Shown one piece after another: positions 28,759 to 41,344 of a stretch of DNA of 64,000 bases. This stretch comes from Polyangium spumosum (GTDB taxonomy: Bacteria > Myxococcota_A > Polyangia > Polyangiales > Polyangiaceae). The stretch's first letter is position 1. Each line of letters opens with the position of its first letter. The notes under the pieces were generated by a model. It was not told where the DNA came from and did not search any database. It was given only the letters and a program-made list of their open reading frames with translations. The stretch spans positions 310,001 through 374,000 of the forward strand of contig NZ_WJIE01000004.1 in NCBI RefSeq assembly GCF_009649845.1, in the 5' to 3' direction. The position numbers and the translations under genes were made by a program.

Positions 28759-30282
28759 ATGCTCGAGCGGGTCGCGGTCCACCAGACGAGGCTCCGCACG
28801 CCGGGCCTCGGCCTGGATGCGCGCGGCGTGGCGCTCGGCGCGAAGGGCGTGGTCCTCCTGCCCTCGATCGATCGGCTCGTCGCGTTCCTCGCGCTCTACA
28901 CGAGGCAGGGCTCGCTCGCCGACATCCTCCGGTCGCTCGCGATCGAGGTCGTGCGATCGAAGCTCGGGGCGCGCGAGGTGACGCTCACCTTCGCGGCCGA
29001 GACGAGCGATCGTATGGATCGCATCGCCGAGATCGCGCGTCTCGCCGGCGGCTACACGTTCACGGGGACGAGCCGTCACTTCGTCCAGTACCGCGACGCC
29101 GCGGCGCCCTTCGGCTACGACGTCGCGCAGATCAGCGCGGGCGACGCGACGTTGTGGCTCTACCACAACACGTTCTCGCAGAGCTACGAGACCGAGCGGA
29201 AGATCGACGTGCGCTCGCTCGTCCTGCGCCTCGAGCCACACGCCGATCCCTCGACAGGACGTGAACCCGGTCCGCGCTGGATCGCGGCGGAGGCGGGGCT
29301 CGGGCCGGCGCTGATCCACTACTTCGTGCGCTCGGGTGTCGCTGCCGAGGTCGGCGTCGCCGAGTGGCCGCCGGCCTCGAGCTTCGATGACGGGCCCGTC
29401 GTGCGTTACCTGTTCCGCGTGCCCGAGTTGCCCGAGCGGATGCTGCCGCTGCTCACGCGTACGCCAGGGGTCTCGATGTTCGTGCCGGCCGCGCCGGGCA
29501 CGGCCGTGGAGGTGGGCTTCCGGCACCCCGTGAACCTCCGCGCTTGTCCCGTCTTCGCGGAGACGGGCCTCGTGCTCTTCCGCGGCCACGGCCTCGATCC
29601 GCTGGAGATCCCGAAGCTGCCCGCGCTCGGCGACGTGCGCGCCTTCGCCCGCATGGAGATGCGCAAGGACGTGGCCGCCGCGCGCGAGAGCGCGCCGAAG
29701 GCGACCTCGGTCTCGGTCGCGCTCCGCCTCGTGCCCACGCTCGATCCGTGGCGCCACGTCACGGCGACCTGGGTCGAGTCCGAGGACCTGCCCGTGCTCC
29801 GCCGCATCGCGTATGCGCTCGGCCCGGAGAGCTTGCGCGCGGCGCGCGTCGCGTTCACCGAGCGGGGCGCGATCGTCCGCCACCCGACGGGCATCGAGGG
29901 CATCCCCGTGGGCCAGTTCTTCCGCGAGGTGCACAAGCAGCTCTACGTGCCCGCCGGCTACGACGTGGTGCCCGCGGTCGCGCCGGACGTGCTCTACCGC
30001 TCGCTCGGCGCGCCGCCGGGGCAGGTGCTGTTCATCGGCCGCGACGGCAGCGTGCTCGGCGTGCCCGAGGAGGGCTTCGTCTCGCTCGAAGTGGCCGTGC
30101 TCGAAGCGCAGGCGTGGCTCCCGCTCGCGGCGGATCGCTTCGCGGACGCGCTCTCCTCGGCGCTCGCCACGGAGTTGCCCGAGGTGACGCTCGGCGGCGT
30201 GGGTTTGCGGCCGCTGCGTGACGTCACGGCGAGCGAGGACGGCGCCCTCCCCGCGCTCCCGGGTGCAGGCAGCGGAGGCTAG
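28759..30282 (+). CDS. Uncharacterised 507-aa protein, first of a coupled pair
   Basis: I do not recognise this protein. It starts MLERVAVHQTRLRTPG with AGAGGAGAG about 10 nt upstream, has no signal peptide or clear membrane helix, and is mixed alpha/beta. Recognisable stretches include FLALYTRQGSLADILRSLA, YRDAAAPFGYD, LWLYHNTFSQSYE, a central PELPERMLPLLTRTPGVSMF and a C-terminal PPGQVLFIGRDGSVLG. It lacks nucleotide-binding, zinc-binding or catalytic motifs that I can name. Its stop lies 1 nt before the TTG start of the next gene, and that gene's ribosome site is inside this one, so the two are translated together. It diverges from the kinase gene at 28534. It is probably a cytosolic scaffold or partner protein. 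Confidence 0.85.
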   Translation: MLERVAVHQTRLRTPGLGLDARGVALGAKGVVLLPSIDRLVAFLALYTRQGSLADILRSLAIEVVRSKLGAREVTLTFAAETSDRMDRIAEIARLAGGYTFTGTSRHFVQYRDAAAPFGYDVAQISAGDATLWLYHNTFSQSYETERKIDVRSLVLRLEPHADPSTGREPGPRWIAAEAGLGPALIHYFVRSGVAAEVGVAEWPPASSFDDGPVVRYLFRVPELPERMLPLLTRTPGVSMFVPAAPGTAVEVGFRHPVNLRACPVFAETGLVLFRGHGLDPLEIPKLPALGDVRAFARMEMRKDVAAARESAPKATSVSVALRLVPTLDPWRHVTATWVESEDLPVLRRIAYALGPESLRAARVAFTERGAIVRHPTGIEGIPVGQFFREVHKQLYVPAGYDVVPAVAPDVLYRSLGAPPGQVLFIGRDGSVLGVPEEGFVSLEVAVLEAQAWLPLAADRFADALSSALATELPEVTLGGVGLRPLRDVTASEDGALPALPGAGSGG

Positions 30283-30283
30283 C

Positions 30284-31198
30284 TTGGCGAGCGACGACGA
30301 ACGGTTCGAGGAGCTCGTCACGGGGATCGTCGCGCCCCTCGTCCTCGGCGGAAAATTGCGCCTCGTGCGTCCGTTCGGCCAGCTCGGGGCGCAGCTCGGG
30401 GAGGGGAAGGGCGTCGTCGACGCGGACCTGCGCTCGCGGCTCGACGTGGCGCGTGTTCGTCGCGCGCGGCTCGTCGCGCCGGTCGACACGTTGCCGGAGC
30501 TCGACGAGCACGAGTGGGCCCTCGCCGCGGCGCTGAACGATCTCTTGCAGGTGACGAACCACGAGCTCGGCGGGCTCTTCACGAAGGGGCGCTACATGCG
30601 CCTGCTCAGGAGCGTGTTCGATCTGTGCGGTCGGGTTCCGCCGCCGCGTGACGTGGGCGCGGCGCTCGCCCGCCATGCGACGTTCGCCCGCGTGATGGAG
30701 CTCAGCCGCGCGGACACGTCGGTGCGGTGGTGGACGGGCTCGGCGAGCTTCCGCGGCATGCCCCCGCCGAAGCGGCTCTTGCTCTGGCAAGACCTGCGGC
30801 GCGTGCACGTGGAGACGCAGCGGGTGCCGATCCACGAGATGTGCGACGGTCTGCCGACGATGGTCGCCGAGGGCTACACGACGGCGCTCTCGGCGTGGCT
30901 CTCGCGTTCGCCGCTCACCGACCTCGCCTCCGTCACGCGCGCGGCGCCGCTCTTCGCCTGGTCGCCTCCGACGATCGCGCTCATCGCGGTCCCTGCGGGT
31001 CGGATGCTCGCCTTCCACGTGCTCGCGCGGCAGCGGGCCGAGCACGTGAGCGCCGCGCTCTCGCGGGCCAGCGCGGGGCTCGACGGCCCGCTCGCGGCGC
31101 ATCGTCCGGTCGTGGAGGAGTTCTCCCGGGAGATCGCCGCCGCCTTCGAGGCGATGCGGACCAAGCCGGACAGACGGGTCGCTGCGCCACGCGAATGA
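30284..31198 (+). CDS. Uncharacterised 304-aa protein, second of a coupled pair
   Basis: The TTG at 30284 is chosen because GGAGG (30274-30278) lies 5 nt upstream, inside the end of the previous gene. The protein begins MASDDERFEELVTGIVAPLV. It is soluble, helix-rich and Arg-rich, with stretches such as DLLQVTNHELGGLFTKGRYM, FDLCGRVPPPRD and LLLWQDLRRVHVETQRVP. No signal peptide, membrane helix or catalytic signature is visible. It shares a transcript with the preceding unknown gene, and the tight coupling suggests a complex. It converges with lpxB; a short palindrome ends both. I cannot assign a family. Confidence 0.83.
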   Translation: MASDDERFEELVTGIVAPLVLGGKLRLVRPFGQLGAQLGEGKGVVDADLRSRLDVARVRRARLVAPVDTLPELDEHEWALAAALNDLLQVTNHELGGLFTKGRYMRLLRSVFDLCGRVPPPRDVGAALARHATFARVMELSRADTSVRWWTGSASFRGMPPPKRLLLWQDLRRVHVETQRVPIHEMCDGLPTMVAEGYTTALSAWLSRSPLTDLASVTRAAPLFAWSPPTIALIAVPAGRMLAFHVLARQRAEHVSAALSRASAGLDGPLAAHRPVVEEFSREIAAAFEAMRTKPDRRVAAPRE

Positions 31199-31218
31199 TC
31201 GTTTGACTTCAAACGGTC
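31197..31218. terminator. Short bidirectional hairpin between convergent genes
   Basis: GATCGTTTGA and TCAAACGGTC (one G-T wobble) form a 10-bp stem with a 2-nt loop, overlapping the stop codons of the unknown gene ending at 31198 and of lpxB ending at 31217. No long T-run follows on either strand, so termination efficiency is uncertain. Confidence 0.45.
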
Positions 31219-32362
31219 AAAGCCACCGAGCGAGCAGCGCCGCGACACGCCCGCCGAACGTGCTTGGGCCCGGGGGCGTGAGGATCACGTGGAGCTCGCG
31301 GGCGTCGGATCGGGCGCGCTCACGGCGCTCGTCGTCGAGCAGCGAAGCGGCAGCCGCGGCGAGCGAGCGGCCCCGCGCCTCGTCCTGGAGCAGCTCGGGG
31401 TGGGCACGGCGACCGAGCAAGACGTTCGGCAGGCCGATGTGCGGCGTCCGTACGAGGCGACGGGCGAGGGCGTAGGTGAGGGGATCGACGCGGTAGGCGA
31501 TGACCGTGGGCAGCCCGGCGAGCGCCGCCTCGAGGCAGGCCGTGCCCGAGGCGCAGAGCGCGAGATCGAAGGCCCCGAGCAGCGGGGAAGCGCCGTGCTC
31601 CGCGTCGGCTTCGGTGATCCCCACGCCGGCGCGGCAGGCCGCCCGTTCGAGCTCGGCGCGAGCGCGCGCGTCGAGCCACGGCGCCACGAGGACACGCGCC
31701 TCCATCACGTCGCCGCGCGCGACGAGCATCGCGGCGGCTTCGCAGAAGTGCGGCGCGAGGCGCGTGATCTCGCCGGCGCGGCTGCCCGGCATGACGCAGG
31801 CGGCGCGACCGCCGCCGAGCCCGAGACGGCCACGCGCGACCTCGCGGGGGAGGCGCGGCGCCTCGGCAGACGGATGCCCCACGAAGCGCGCGTCGTAGCC
31901 CGCGTTTCGCCAGAGCGGCTCCTCGAAGGGCAGGACGACGGCGAGCGTGTCGACGGCGTCGTGGAGCGCCCGGATGCGCCCTTCACGCCAGGCCCAGACC
32001 TGCGGCGCGACGGCCCAGAGCACGCGTGTCCCCCGGCGCCGGAGCGCGCGCCCGAGCCGCGCGTTGAGCTCCGTGAAGTTCACGAGCAACGCGGCGCGCG
32101 GCGGGTCCTTGCGGATCTGGCCGATCAGCGCGCCGAGCGATCGTCCCAGCGCCGACGCCTTCCGCAGCACGTCGAGCGTGCCCATCGCCGCCACGTCCGA
32201 CGTATCCGCGAGCGTCTCCATCCCCTGCGCTCGGCACCCGCGCCCGCCGATGCCGAAGGCGCGCGCCGCTCCTGGCCTGAGCGCGCGCAGCACCTCGGCC
32301 GCGATGCGATCCCCCGAGGCTTCGCCGGCCACGACGAGCAGCGGCGCGCCCGCGCCGCTCAC
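31217..32362 (-). CDS. lpxB: Lipid-A-disaccharide synthase
   Basis: The 381-aa enzyme joins UDP-2,3-diacylglucosamine and lipid X to form the lipid A disaccharide at the inner membrane. Family landmarks are GEASGDRIAAEVLRAL at the N-terminus, VLWAVAPQVWAWREGRI, VLPFEEPLWRNAGYDARFVG, MPGSRAGEI, LALCASGTACLEAALAGLP and PHIGLPNVLLGR. Length fits the family (about 370-390). The GTG at 32362 overlaps the rnd stop as GTGA, so translation is coupled. The open frame continues upstream inside rnd, but the homology begins right after this GTG. It is unusual to find lpxB outside the lpxD-fabZ-lpxA cluster and behind RNase D. Confidence 0.93.
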   Translation of the reverse strand: MSGAGAPLLVVAGEASGDRIAAEVLRALRPGAARAFGIGGRGCRAQGMETLADTSDVAAMGTLDVLRKASALGRSLGALIGQIRKDPPRAALLVNFTELNARLGRALRRRGTRVLWAVAPQVWAWREGRIRALHDAVDTLAVVLPFEEPLWRNAGYDARFVGHPSAEAPRLPREVARGRLGLGGGRAACVMPGSRAGEITRLAPHFCEAAAMLVARGDVMEARVLVAPWLDARARAELERAACRAGVGITEADAEHGASPLLGAFDLALCASGTACLEAALAGLPTVIAYRVDPLTYALARRLVRTPHIGLPNVLLGRRAHPELLQDEARGRSLAAAAASLLDDERRERARSDARELHVILTPPGPSTFGGRVAALLARWL

Positions 32363-33603
32363 GATGCCTCGCGTGGCCCGCTCCCTTGCGCCTGCGCGGC
32401 GGCCTCGCCCGGCGCCGAGAGCAGCGAAGCGAGGCGCTTGCCGTACCGCTCGAACCGCTTCGCGCCGAGGCCCGGGATCGCGGCGATCCGCGCGAGCGTC
32501 TCCGTGGGTTCTTCTCCCGCCGCCGTGAGCAGGATGCTCGCGACGTCCTGCGCGCAGTGTCCTGGCAGCACGGCCTGCTCGTCGACGCCGCGGCGCTTGG
32601 CCTCGGCGCGCCGGAACGTGCTGATCTTCGACTCGAGCTCCCGCCGCCGCGCGATCTCCTTCCGATCGATTGGCGCGACCTCGAAGTGCGCTCGTTCGTC
32701 CGGAGGCACGTCCCCTTCGGCGGCGCCGCGCGTGACCGCCTCGAGCCACCGCGCCGCGTGCCTGCCTGCGCGGCCCGAGAGCGCGCCCGGCACGCGGCCG
32801 AGCTCCCGGATCGACGTCGGGCGCCTCGCCGCGAGCTCGAGCAGGATCTCGTTCGTGACGATCTTGAACGGCGGCACGTCGGCGGCCTCGGCGATCGCCT
32901 CGCGCGCCGCCACGAGGCTCCGCAGCGCGGCGCGGCCCGGCCGATCGAGCTTCTGCGCGCCCTTGATCCGCACGTAGGCGGGGCGCGTCTCCCGGGGCGG
33001 CGCGAGCGCCGCGCGCAGCTTGTACGCGCACTCCTCCTCGATCTCCTCCTCGATGTCCACCGCCGCGGCCTTCGCCGCGAGCGCGCGATCGAGCCGCAGG
33101 AGGTAAGCGACGTCGTCGCCGAGGTACCGCCGCTCCGCCGGCGAGATCGGCCTCCGGGACCAGTCGTGTTGCTGGAAGCGTTTGTCGAGGACGATGCCGA
33201 GCTCCGCCGCCAGGAGCGACGCGAGCCCGGTCGCCTTCTGACCGAGCAGCCGCGCCGTGACCGACGTGTCCCGCACGCGCGCGAGCGGCGCGCCCGCCTC
33301 GGCGAGCATGCGCGCGTCGAACGTGAGATCGTGCAGCACCTTCGTGGGGCCGTCGGGGCCGAGGAGCCTGTCGAGCGCGGCCGCGCTCGTGGCGAGGGTG
33401 TCGACGAGCAGGACGACCGTCTTCTCGCCTTCTTCCCAGGCGACCTGCGTGGCGCAGAGGCGAGGGCGGTAGACGAACAGGCCGTTCGCCTCCACGTCCA
33501 CCGCGATCGCCGGGGCCTTCATGGCGCGCTCGAGCGCGCCGCCGAGCGCGCGCGCCTCCTCGACCCACAGGACCTCGTAGGGCGGCGCTTCGTGGCTCGT
33601 CAT
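32359..33603 (-). CDS. rnd: Ribonuclease D
   Basis: The 414-aa 3'-to-5' exoribonuclease takes part in tRNA 3' maturation and RNA turnover. The DEDD catalytic set is visible: Exo I AVDVEANGLF, Exo II HDLTFDARML and Exo III YLGDDVAYLL. The RNase D signature LLGQKATGLASLLAAELGI and QQHDWSRRPISPAERRYLGD also appears. The C-terminal half carries HRDC-type helical domains, ending with IAAIPGLGAKRFERYGKRLA. The ATG at 33603 overlaps the upstream protease stop as ATGA, and the 3' end overlaps lpxB. The frame's 49 upstream residues lie inside the protease gene and are not conserved. Confidence 0.93.
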   Translation of the reverse strand: MTSHEAPPYEVLWVEEARALGGALERAMKAPAIAVDVEANGLFVYRPRLCATQVAWEEGEKTVVLLVDTLATSAAALDRLLGPDGPTKVLHDLTFDARMLAEAGAPLARVRDTSVTARLLGQKATGLASLLAAELGIVLDKRFQQHDWSRRPISPAERRYLGDDVAYLLRLDRALAAKAAAVDIEEEIEEECAYKLRAALAPPRETRPAYVRIKGAQKLDRPGRAALRSLVAAREAIAEAADVPPFKIVTNEILLELAARRPTSIRELGRVPGALSGRAGRHAARWLEAVTRGAAEGDVPPDERAHFEVAPIDRKEIARRRELESKISTFRRAEAKRRGVDEQAVLPGHCAQDVASILLTAAGEEPTETLARIAAIPGLGAKRFERYGKRLASLLSAPGEAAAQAQGSGPREAS

Positions 33604-34532
33604 GGACGCGCGCGCACGGCTCGCCGCTTCGCCGCGAGGCCGAGGGCGAGGGCGAGGGCCGCGAGCGCGCTCGTGCCCGCCGAGCGAGGCGAGCCGGGGG
33701 CCGTCGCGCAGCAGCTCCCGTCTTCGGCCACGATCGGGGGCGGAGAGCACTCCGTTTCGAAGCCACGGCGCGGCGTGGGATCACACTCCGCGGGGATCGG
33801 ATCGCCGGGCGGATAGGCCGCGCAGATGCCGTCGATGTCGTCGTTCTCCAGCGATCGCAGCTCCATCGAGCCGGGCATGTAGTCCGCGAACATCGTCGCC
33901 GTCCCGTCCGCGGAGTGCGACATGCCGAGGAAATGCCCCGTCTCGTGCGCCGCGATCGAGGGCAGGTCGTAGAGGACGTTGTCGATGCCGGTCGTGAACT
34001 CGACGTTCGCGCCGTTCAGCTCCATGTCCGCGTCGTAGATCTCGCCCGTCTCGACGTTGTACGTGACCGTGGTCAGCGCGAGCGTGCTCCCTGCGCCGGC
34101 GTGGGGCCACACCTTGTCGTGGAAGAGGATCACGTTCGCGTTGCCGGCCTTCTTGTTGTACTCGTGCACGTTGCACGCCACGGGACCGAGGTTCACGACC
34201 TTGATGCGCGGGTGCTTGCCGTCGCCGCAGTCGGCGTCGGTCCACTTCTGGAAGGCCTCCAGGAAGATCTGCGTCGCGTCCTCGAGGTCGATCTGCGCCG
34301 ACGCGTCCTTCTGCATGGAGAAGCCGACGCAGGGCTTGCTCCAGAAGAGCTCGACGCCGCAGTCGGTGGGACGCACGGGCACGCAACGAGCGCCGGTCCC
34401 GACGCCCTTGCAGCTCGTCGTGCGGCAGTAGGCCGAGGCCGACGGCGCGAGCAACGCCGCCGCTGCGAAGAGCGAGAGCCCCAGGGCGATCGGCGCGAGC
34501 CGCGCTCGATTACTTGCGTTCACGCGGCGCAC
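33600..34532 (-). CDS. Secreted matrixin-like zinc metalloprotease with C-terminal anchor
   Basis: A 310-aa protein starting at the GTG at 34532, with GAGGAGG 6 nt upstream. It has a signal peptide (APIALGLSLFAAAALLAP, cleavage near SASA-Y). The catalytic domain contains the metzincin motif HETGHFLGMSHS, followed by a Met-turn-like MFADYM and ENDDIDGICAAYP, typical of matrixins (M10A family). The C-terminus has a Cys pair (SCCATAPG), a hydrophobic helix (LAALALALGLA) and Lys/Arg residues, like a MYXO-CTERM surface-sorting tail. Its start lies inside the preceding secreted-protein gene and its stop overlaps rnd, so it is coupled on both sides. A substrate cannot be predicted. Confidence 0.88.
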   Translation of the reverse strand: MRRVNASNRARLAPIALGLSLFAAAALLAPSASAYCRTTSCKGVGTGARCVPVRPTDCGVELFWSKPCVGFSMQKDASAQIDLEDATQIFLEAFQKWTDADCGDGKHPRIKVVNLGPVACNVHEYNKKAGNANVILFHDKVWPHAGAGSTLALTTVTYNVETGEIYDADMELNGANVEFTTGIDNVLYDLPSIAAHETGHFLGMSHSADGTATMFADYMPGSMELRSLENDDIDGICAAYPPGDPIPAECDPTPRRGFETECSPPPIVAEDGSCCATAPGSPRSAGTSALAALALALGLAAKRRAVRARP

Positions 34533-35112
34533 GTTTCGCCTCCTCGATGGCTGTGATCGCACGCGACAGCGTCGACCCGACGAGCACCTCGCGGGCGGCG
34601 ACGCTGGGCCCGGTCCGCGGCAAGATCGTCCCCGCGTCGGGGCTCGCCGCGAGCTTCGGGACACCCTCCACCGTGGCGAGCACGGGGTAGTGGCCCTGCG
34701 CCATCGCCGTCACGACGACCGTGGTCGGCGTCTTGCGCAGAAACAAAAGCGAGCGCTCCCCGGGCTTGATCACCGCCTCGCCGGAGACCCATTGCCCGAC
34801 CTCGCCCACGACGCCGCCGAGCGTCCGCACCCACACGCTCGTGCCCGGCTCTCCGACGACGGATTGCTCCACGTCGAGCCGCGTGTACGTGACGATCCGC
34901 CGGCCGTTCGGCGTGTCTTCCCACATGCTCTGTCGTTCACTCGCCTTCGCGACGACGACGTAGGACGAGCTGCCCACGAGCTCGTCGAGCGAGACGACCA
35001 CCGACACCGCCGCCGCGGCTTCCTTCGGGCCCGTGTGGGGCGAGTGTGGTGACACGAAGAGCGCCGCCGGCAGGGCGAGCGAGAGCGCAAGCAGGGAGGC
35101 TCGAACGCGCAT
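34510..35112 (-). CDS. Secreted protein of unknown function upstream of the matrixin gene
   Basis: The 200-aa protein starts at MRVRASLLALSLALPAALF, a signal peptide. The mature part is a beta-rich domain with VSLDELVGSSSYVVVAKASE, RLDVEQSVVGEPG, VWVRTLGGVVGEVGQWVSGE and SLLFLRK. This resembles a small domain of exported proteins often found beside myxobacterial matrixins, but I cannot name it. Its 3' end overlaps the protease gene by 23 nt, so the two are likely a functional pair, for example an inhibitor, chaperone or partner of the protease. That link is inferred from coupling only. The frame starts upstream at 35193, but the extra residues precede the signal peptide. Confidence 0.8.
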   Translation of the reverse strand: MRVRASLLALSLALPAALFVSPHSPHTGPKEAAAAVSVVVSLDELVGSSSYVVVAKASERQSMWEDTPNGRRIVTYTRLDVEQSVVGEPGTSVWVRTLGGVVGEVGQWVSGEAVIKPGERSLLFLRKTPTTVVVTAMAQGHYPVLATVEGVPKLAASPDAGTILPRTGPSVAAREVLVGSTLSRAITAIEEAKRAPRERK

Positions 35113-35191
35113 GCCGTGAAGGATACCACGTGGGGCCGCGCTCGCTCGCGCGTCGACCTCGTGCCGTGGGGACATGAGGTTCGACCCCTCC

Positions 35192-35230
35192 AAAAACGAA
35201 GCGCCGCGGCCCTCGAGAGGACCGCGGCGC
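35192..35230 (-). terminator. Intrinsic terminator of the surface-protein gene
   Basis: On the minus strand GCGCCGCGG (35230-35222) pairs with CCGCGGCGC (35209-35201), followed by TTCGTTTTTG. This is a GC-rich stem with a T-run, about 50 nt after the stop of the gene ending at 35280. Confidence 0.85.
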
Positions 35231-35279
35231 CTCGACGCTCCCAGGGCACGTTTGGGGCGCCCTTCGAGCTTGTGATCGC

Positions 35280-39140
<3,861 letters not shown>

Positions 39141-39281
39141 GACCAATACCTCTGTCGAATGGGTGGCGCGGCCTTCAGGGCCTCACACCACGCGGATCTC
39201 CGCGCGCACCTCGCGGCGCGAGCGGAGGCGTTGCAGACCGGCCGCGGAGGCCCTCGCGAGCCTCCGGACCGTTCCCGTTAC

Positions 39282-39307
39282 GGGGCGCCCGCGTCAGCGG
39301 GCGCCCC
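39282..39307 (-). terminator. Perfect 11-bp hairpin after the OmpA-family gene
   Basis: GGGGCGCCCGC (39282-39292) and GCGGGCGCCCC (39297-39307) are exact reverse complements over a GTCA loop, starting 10 nt past the stop of the gene ending at 39317. There is no T-run, so it may act as an mRNA 3'-end stabiliser or a weak terminator. Confidence 0.6.
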
Positions 39308-39316
39308 GCTCCTCGA

Positions 39317-41344
39317 TCACTTCTTGGTGGGAGCCGGCGCCTTGGTGGGCGCGGGAGCCTTCGGCGCGGGAGCCTTCGGCGCGGGGGCCTTCGGCGCGGG
39401 AGCCTTCGGCGCAGCGCCCTTCGGCGCGGCGGGCGGCGGCGGCGGCGGCGCGGCGTTCTCGAACTTCTTGATCGAGCCGTCCTTCATCTTCTTCTCGAGG
39501 ATGACGAACTGGACGCGGCGGTTCGCCTGGCGGCCCTCCTCCGTCGCGTTGTCGGCGGCGGGTCGATCCGGGCCGTAGCCCTGCGTCGACAGGCGATCCG
39601 CGCTCACGCCACGCTTGGCGAGCGCGGCCTTCACCGCGTCGGCGCGCGCCTTCGACAGCTTCGTGTTGAGCAGCTTCGAGCCGCGGCTGTCGGTGTGGCC
39701 CTGGACCTCGACCTTGAGGAGCTCCGGGTGCTCGTTGAGCACGCCCGCGACCTCGTCGAGAAGCTGATCGCTGACCTTGCGGATCGTCGCGCGGGCCGTG
39801 TCGAACTGCACCTGCTGCAGGATGATGACCTCGGTCTCCGTGACGCGGACGGCCTTCGGGCAGCCGTTCTGCTTCGGATCCGGATCCGCCGCGCCCTTCT
39901 CGTTCGGGCAGGCGTCCTTGTCGTCGCGGATCTTGTCGCCGTCGGTGTCGCCGGGGCAGCCGTTCGTCGCCGGGTCGCTCGTCTTGAGGCCGGGGATGTC
40001 CGGGCACGCGTCCTGCGCGTCGTAGACGCCGTCGTTGTCCTTGTCGGGCGGGCAGCCGTTCTTCTTCGGATCCGGATCGGCCACGCCGGGCACGTCGACG
40101 CAGGCGTCCTGCGCGTCGATGATGCCGTCCTTGTCCTTGTCGGGCGGGCAGCCGTTCTTCGCGGGATCCGCGTCGGCCACGCCGGGCACGTCGACGCAGG
40201 CGTCCTTGTCGTCGTAGATCCCGTCGTTGTCGCTGTCGGGCGGGCAGCCGTTCTTCTTCGGATCGTCGTTCGCCACGCCCTTGAGATCCGGGCAGGCGTC
40301 CTGCACGTCGATGATGGTGTCGTCGTCACGATCCGACGGACAGCCGTTCTTCTTCGGGTCGGAGTGCTTGACGCCCTTCACGTCGACGCAGGCGTCCGCC
40401 TTGTCCGGGATGCCGTCCTGATCGGTGTCCTTCGACTTCCACTTCGGCGTGTACGCGAGGGAGCCGACGACGCGCACGTCCGGCGTACCGATGCCCGAGG
40501 AGAGGCCGGGGCCGGCGGCGATGCCCGCCTCGAAGTTCTCCGCGAAGCGATACTTCGCGCCGACGAGCGCCTCGGCATTGAGGCTCTGCCGCGTCGTCTC
40601 GCGCATCGAGGCGACGACGTTGAACTCGGGGCCGATCTGGAAGTTGCGCTCCTCGCCGAGCAGGAAGCCGATACCGCCGCCCGCGACGAACGTCGTGCCG
40701 AGCAGCGTGTTGTCGTAGTAGTTCTGATCCGGCCGGATCTCCGGGCCGATCGCGGCCGAGTACACGAACCGGTCGTGCTTGCCGCCGACGATCACCTGCG
40801 GCAGGCCGCGCACGGCGCCGTCCGTGACGAACGTTCCCGTGCCCGTCGGCACCCACAGGTAGCCGCCGATCGCGAGCTGGAACAGATCGTCGTAGTCGCC
40901 GAGCACCTTCAGGCGCAGGCCGAGGCGCAGGTCGCCGAAATCCGCGCCGCTCGGCGAGCTGATGCCGAGGGTGTTCGCCGGGTTCTCGCCGCTCTGGAAC
41001 AGCGCCACGGGGACGTCGACGTTGACGAGCAGCCGCTCGAAGAGCGCGAACGAGCCGTTGAGGTGCAAGAAGAGCTGGTTGCTCACGACCGAGCCGAGCG
41101 ACTCGTCGTCGCTCCGGCGGCGGATCACGAGGGGGTTGTGCGCGTAGTCGACGATGAGCGCCGCGTGCGGCGTGAGCTCGCCGTTCACGAAGGGTGACTG
41201 GACGCCGAAGAGCCGATCGCCGGCCGCGGAGGGGTAGAACCGGTTGATGGCGAGATCGTCCGCGCTTGCCGGCGCGGCGATGCCCGCGATCGACCCCAGC
41301 GCCGCCGCGCAGAGCAGCCACCTATATCCCTTGGAAGTTCGCAT
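39317..41344 (-). CDS. OmpA-family outer-membrane protein with TSP3 repeats
   Basis: A 675-aa protein with a signal peptide (GYRWLLCAAALGSIAGIAA, cleavage near ASA-D). An N-terminal domain of about 300 residues looks like an outer-membrane barrel (AINRFYPSAAGDRLFG; alternating beta strands). Six or seven TSP3-type calcium repeats follow (DKDGIIDAQDACVDVPGVAD). An OmpA C-terminal peptidoglycan-binding domain comes next (about 510-625; VQFDTARATI, VEVQGHTDSRGS, NTKLSKARADAVKAALAKRG, NRRVQFVI). The protein ends in a KAPAP repeat tail. It probably ties the outer membrane to peptidoglycan. The start at 41344 is set by the signal peptide. A promoter should lie in the divergent gap 41345-41738. Confidence 0.9.
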   Translation of the reverse strand: MRTSKGYRWLLCAAALGSIAGIAAPASADDLAINRFYPSAAGDRLFGVQSPFVNGELTPHAALIVDYAHNPLVIRRRSDDESLGSVVSNQLFLHLNGSFALFERLLVNVDVPVALFQSGENPANTLGISSPSGADFGDLRLGLRLKVLGDYDDLFQLAIGGYLWVPTGTGTFVTDGAVRGLPQVIVGGKHDRFVYSAAIGPEIRPDQNYYDNTLLGTTFVAGGGIGFLLGEERNFQIGPEFNVVASMRETTRQSLNAEALVGAKYRFAENFEAGIAAGPGLSSGIGTPDVRVVGSLAYTPKWKSKDTDQDGIPDKADACVDVKGVKHSDPKKNGCPSDRDDDTIIDVQDACPDLKGVANDDPKKNGCPPDSDNDGIYDDKDACVDVPGVADADPAKNGCPPDKDKDGIIDAQDACVDVPGVADPDPKKNGCPPDKDNDGVYDAQDACPDIPGLKTSDPATNGCPGDTDGDKIRDDKDACPNEKGAADPDPKQNGCPKAVRVTETEVIILQQVQFDTARATIRKVSDQLLDEVAGVLNEHPELLKVEVQGHTDSRGSKLLNTKLSKARADAVKAALAKRGVSADRLSTQGYGPDRPAADNATEEGRQANRRVQFVILEKKMKDGSIKKFENAAPPPPPPAAPKGAAPKAPAPKAPAPKAPAPKAPAPTKAPAPTKK

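Noticed and set aside
31217-33784. A single 855-residue protein containing LpxB.
   Set aside because: Only the part after the GTG at 32362 matches LpxB. The upstream half is an out-of-frame shadow of the RNase D gene.
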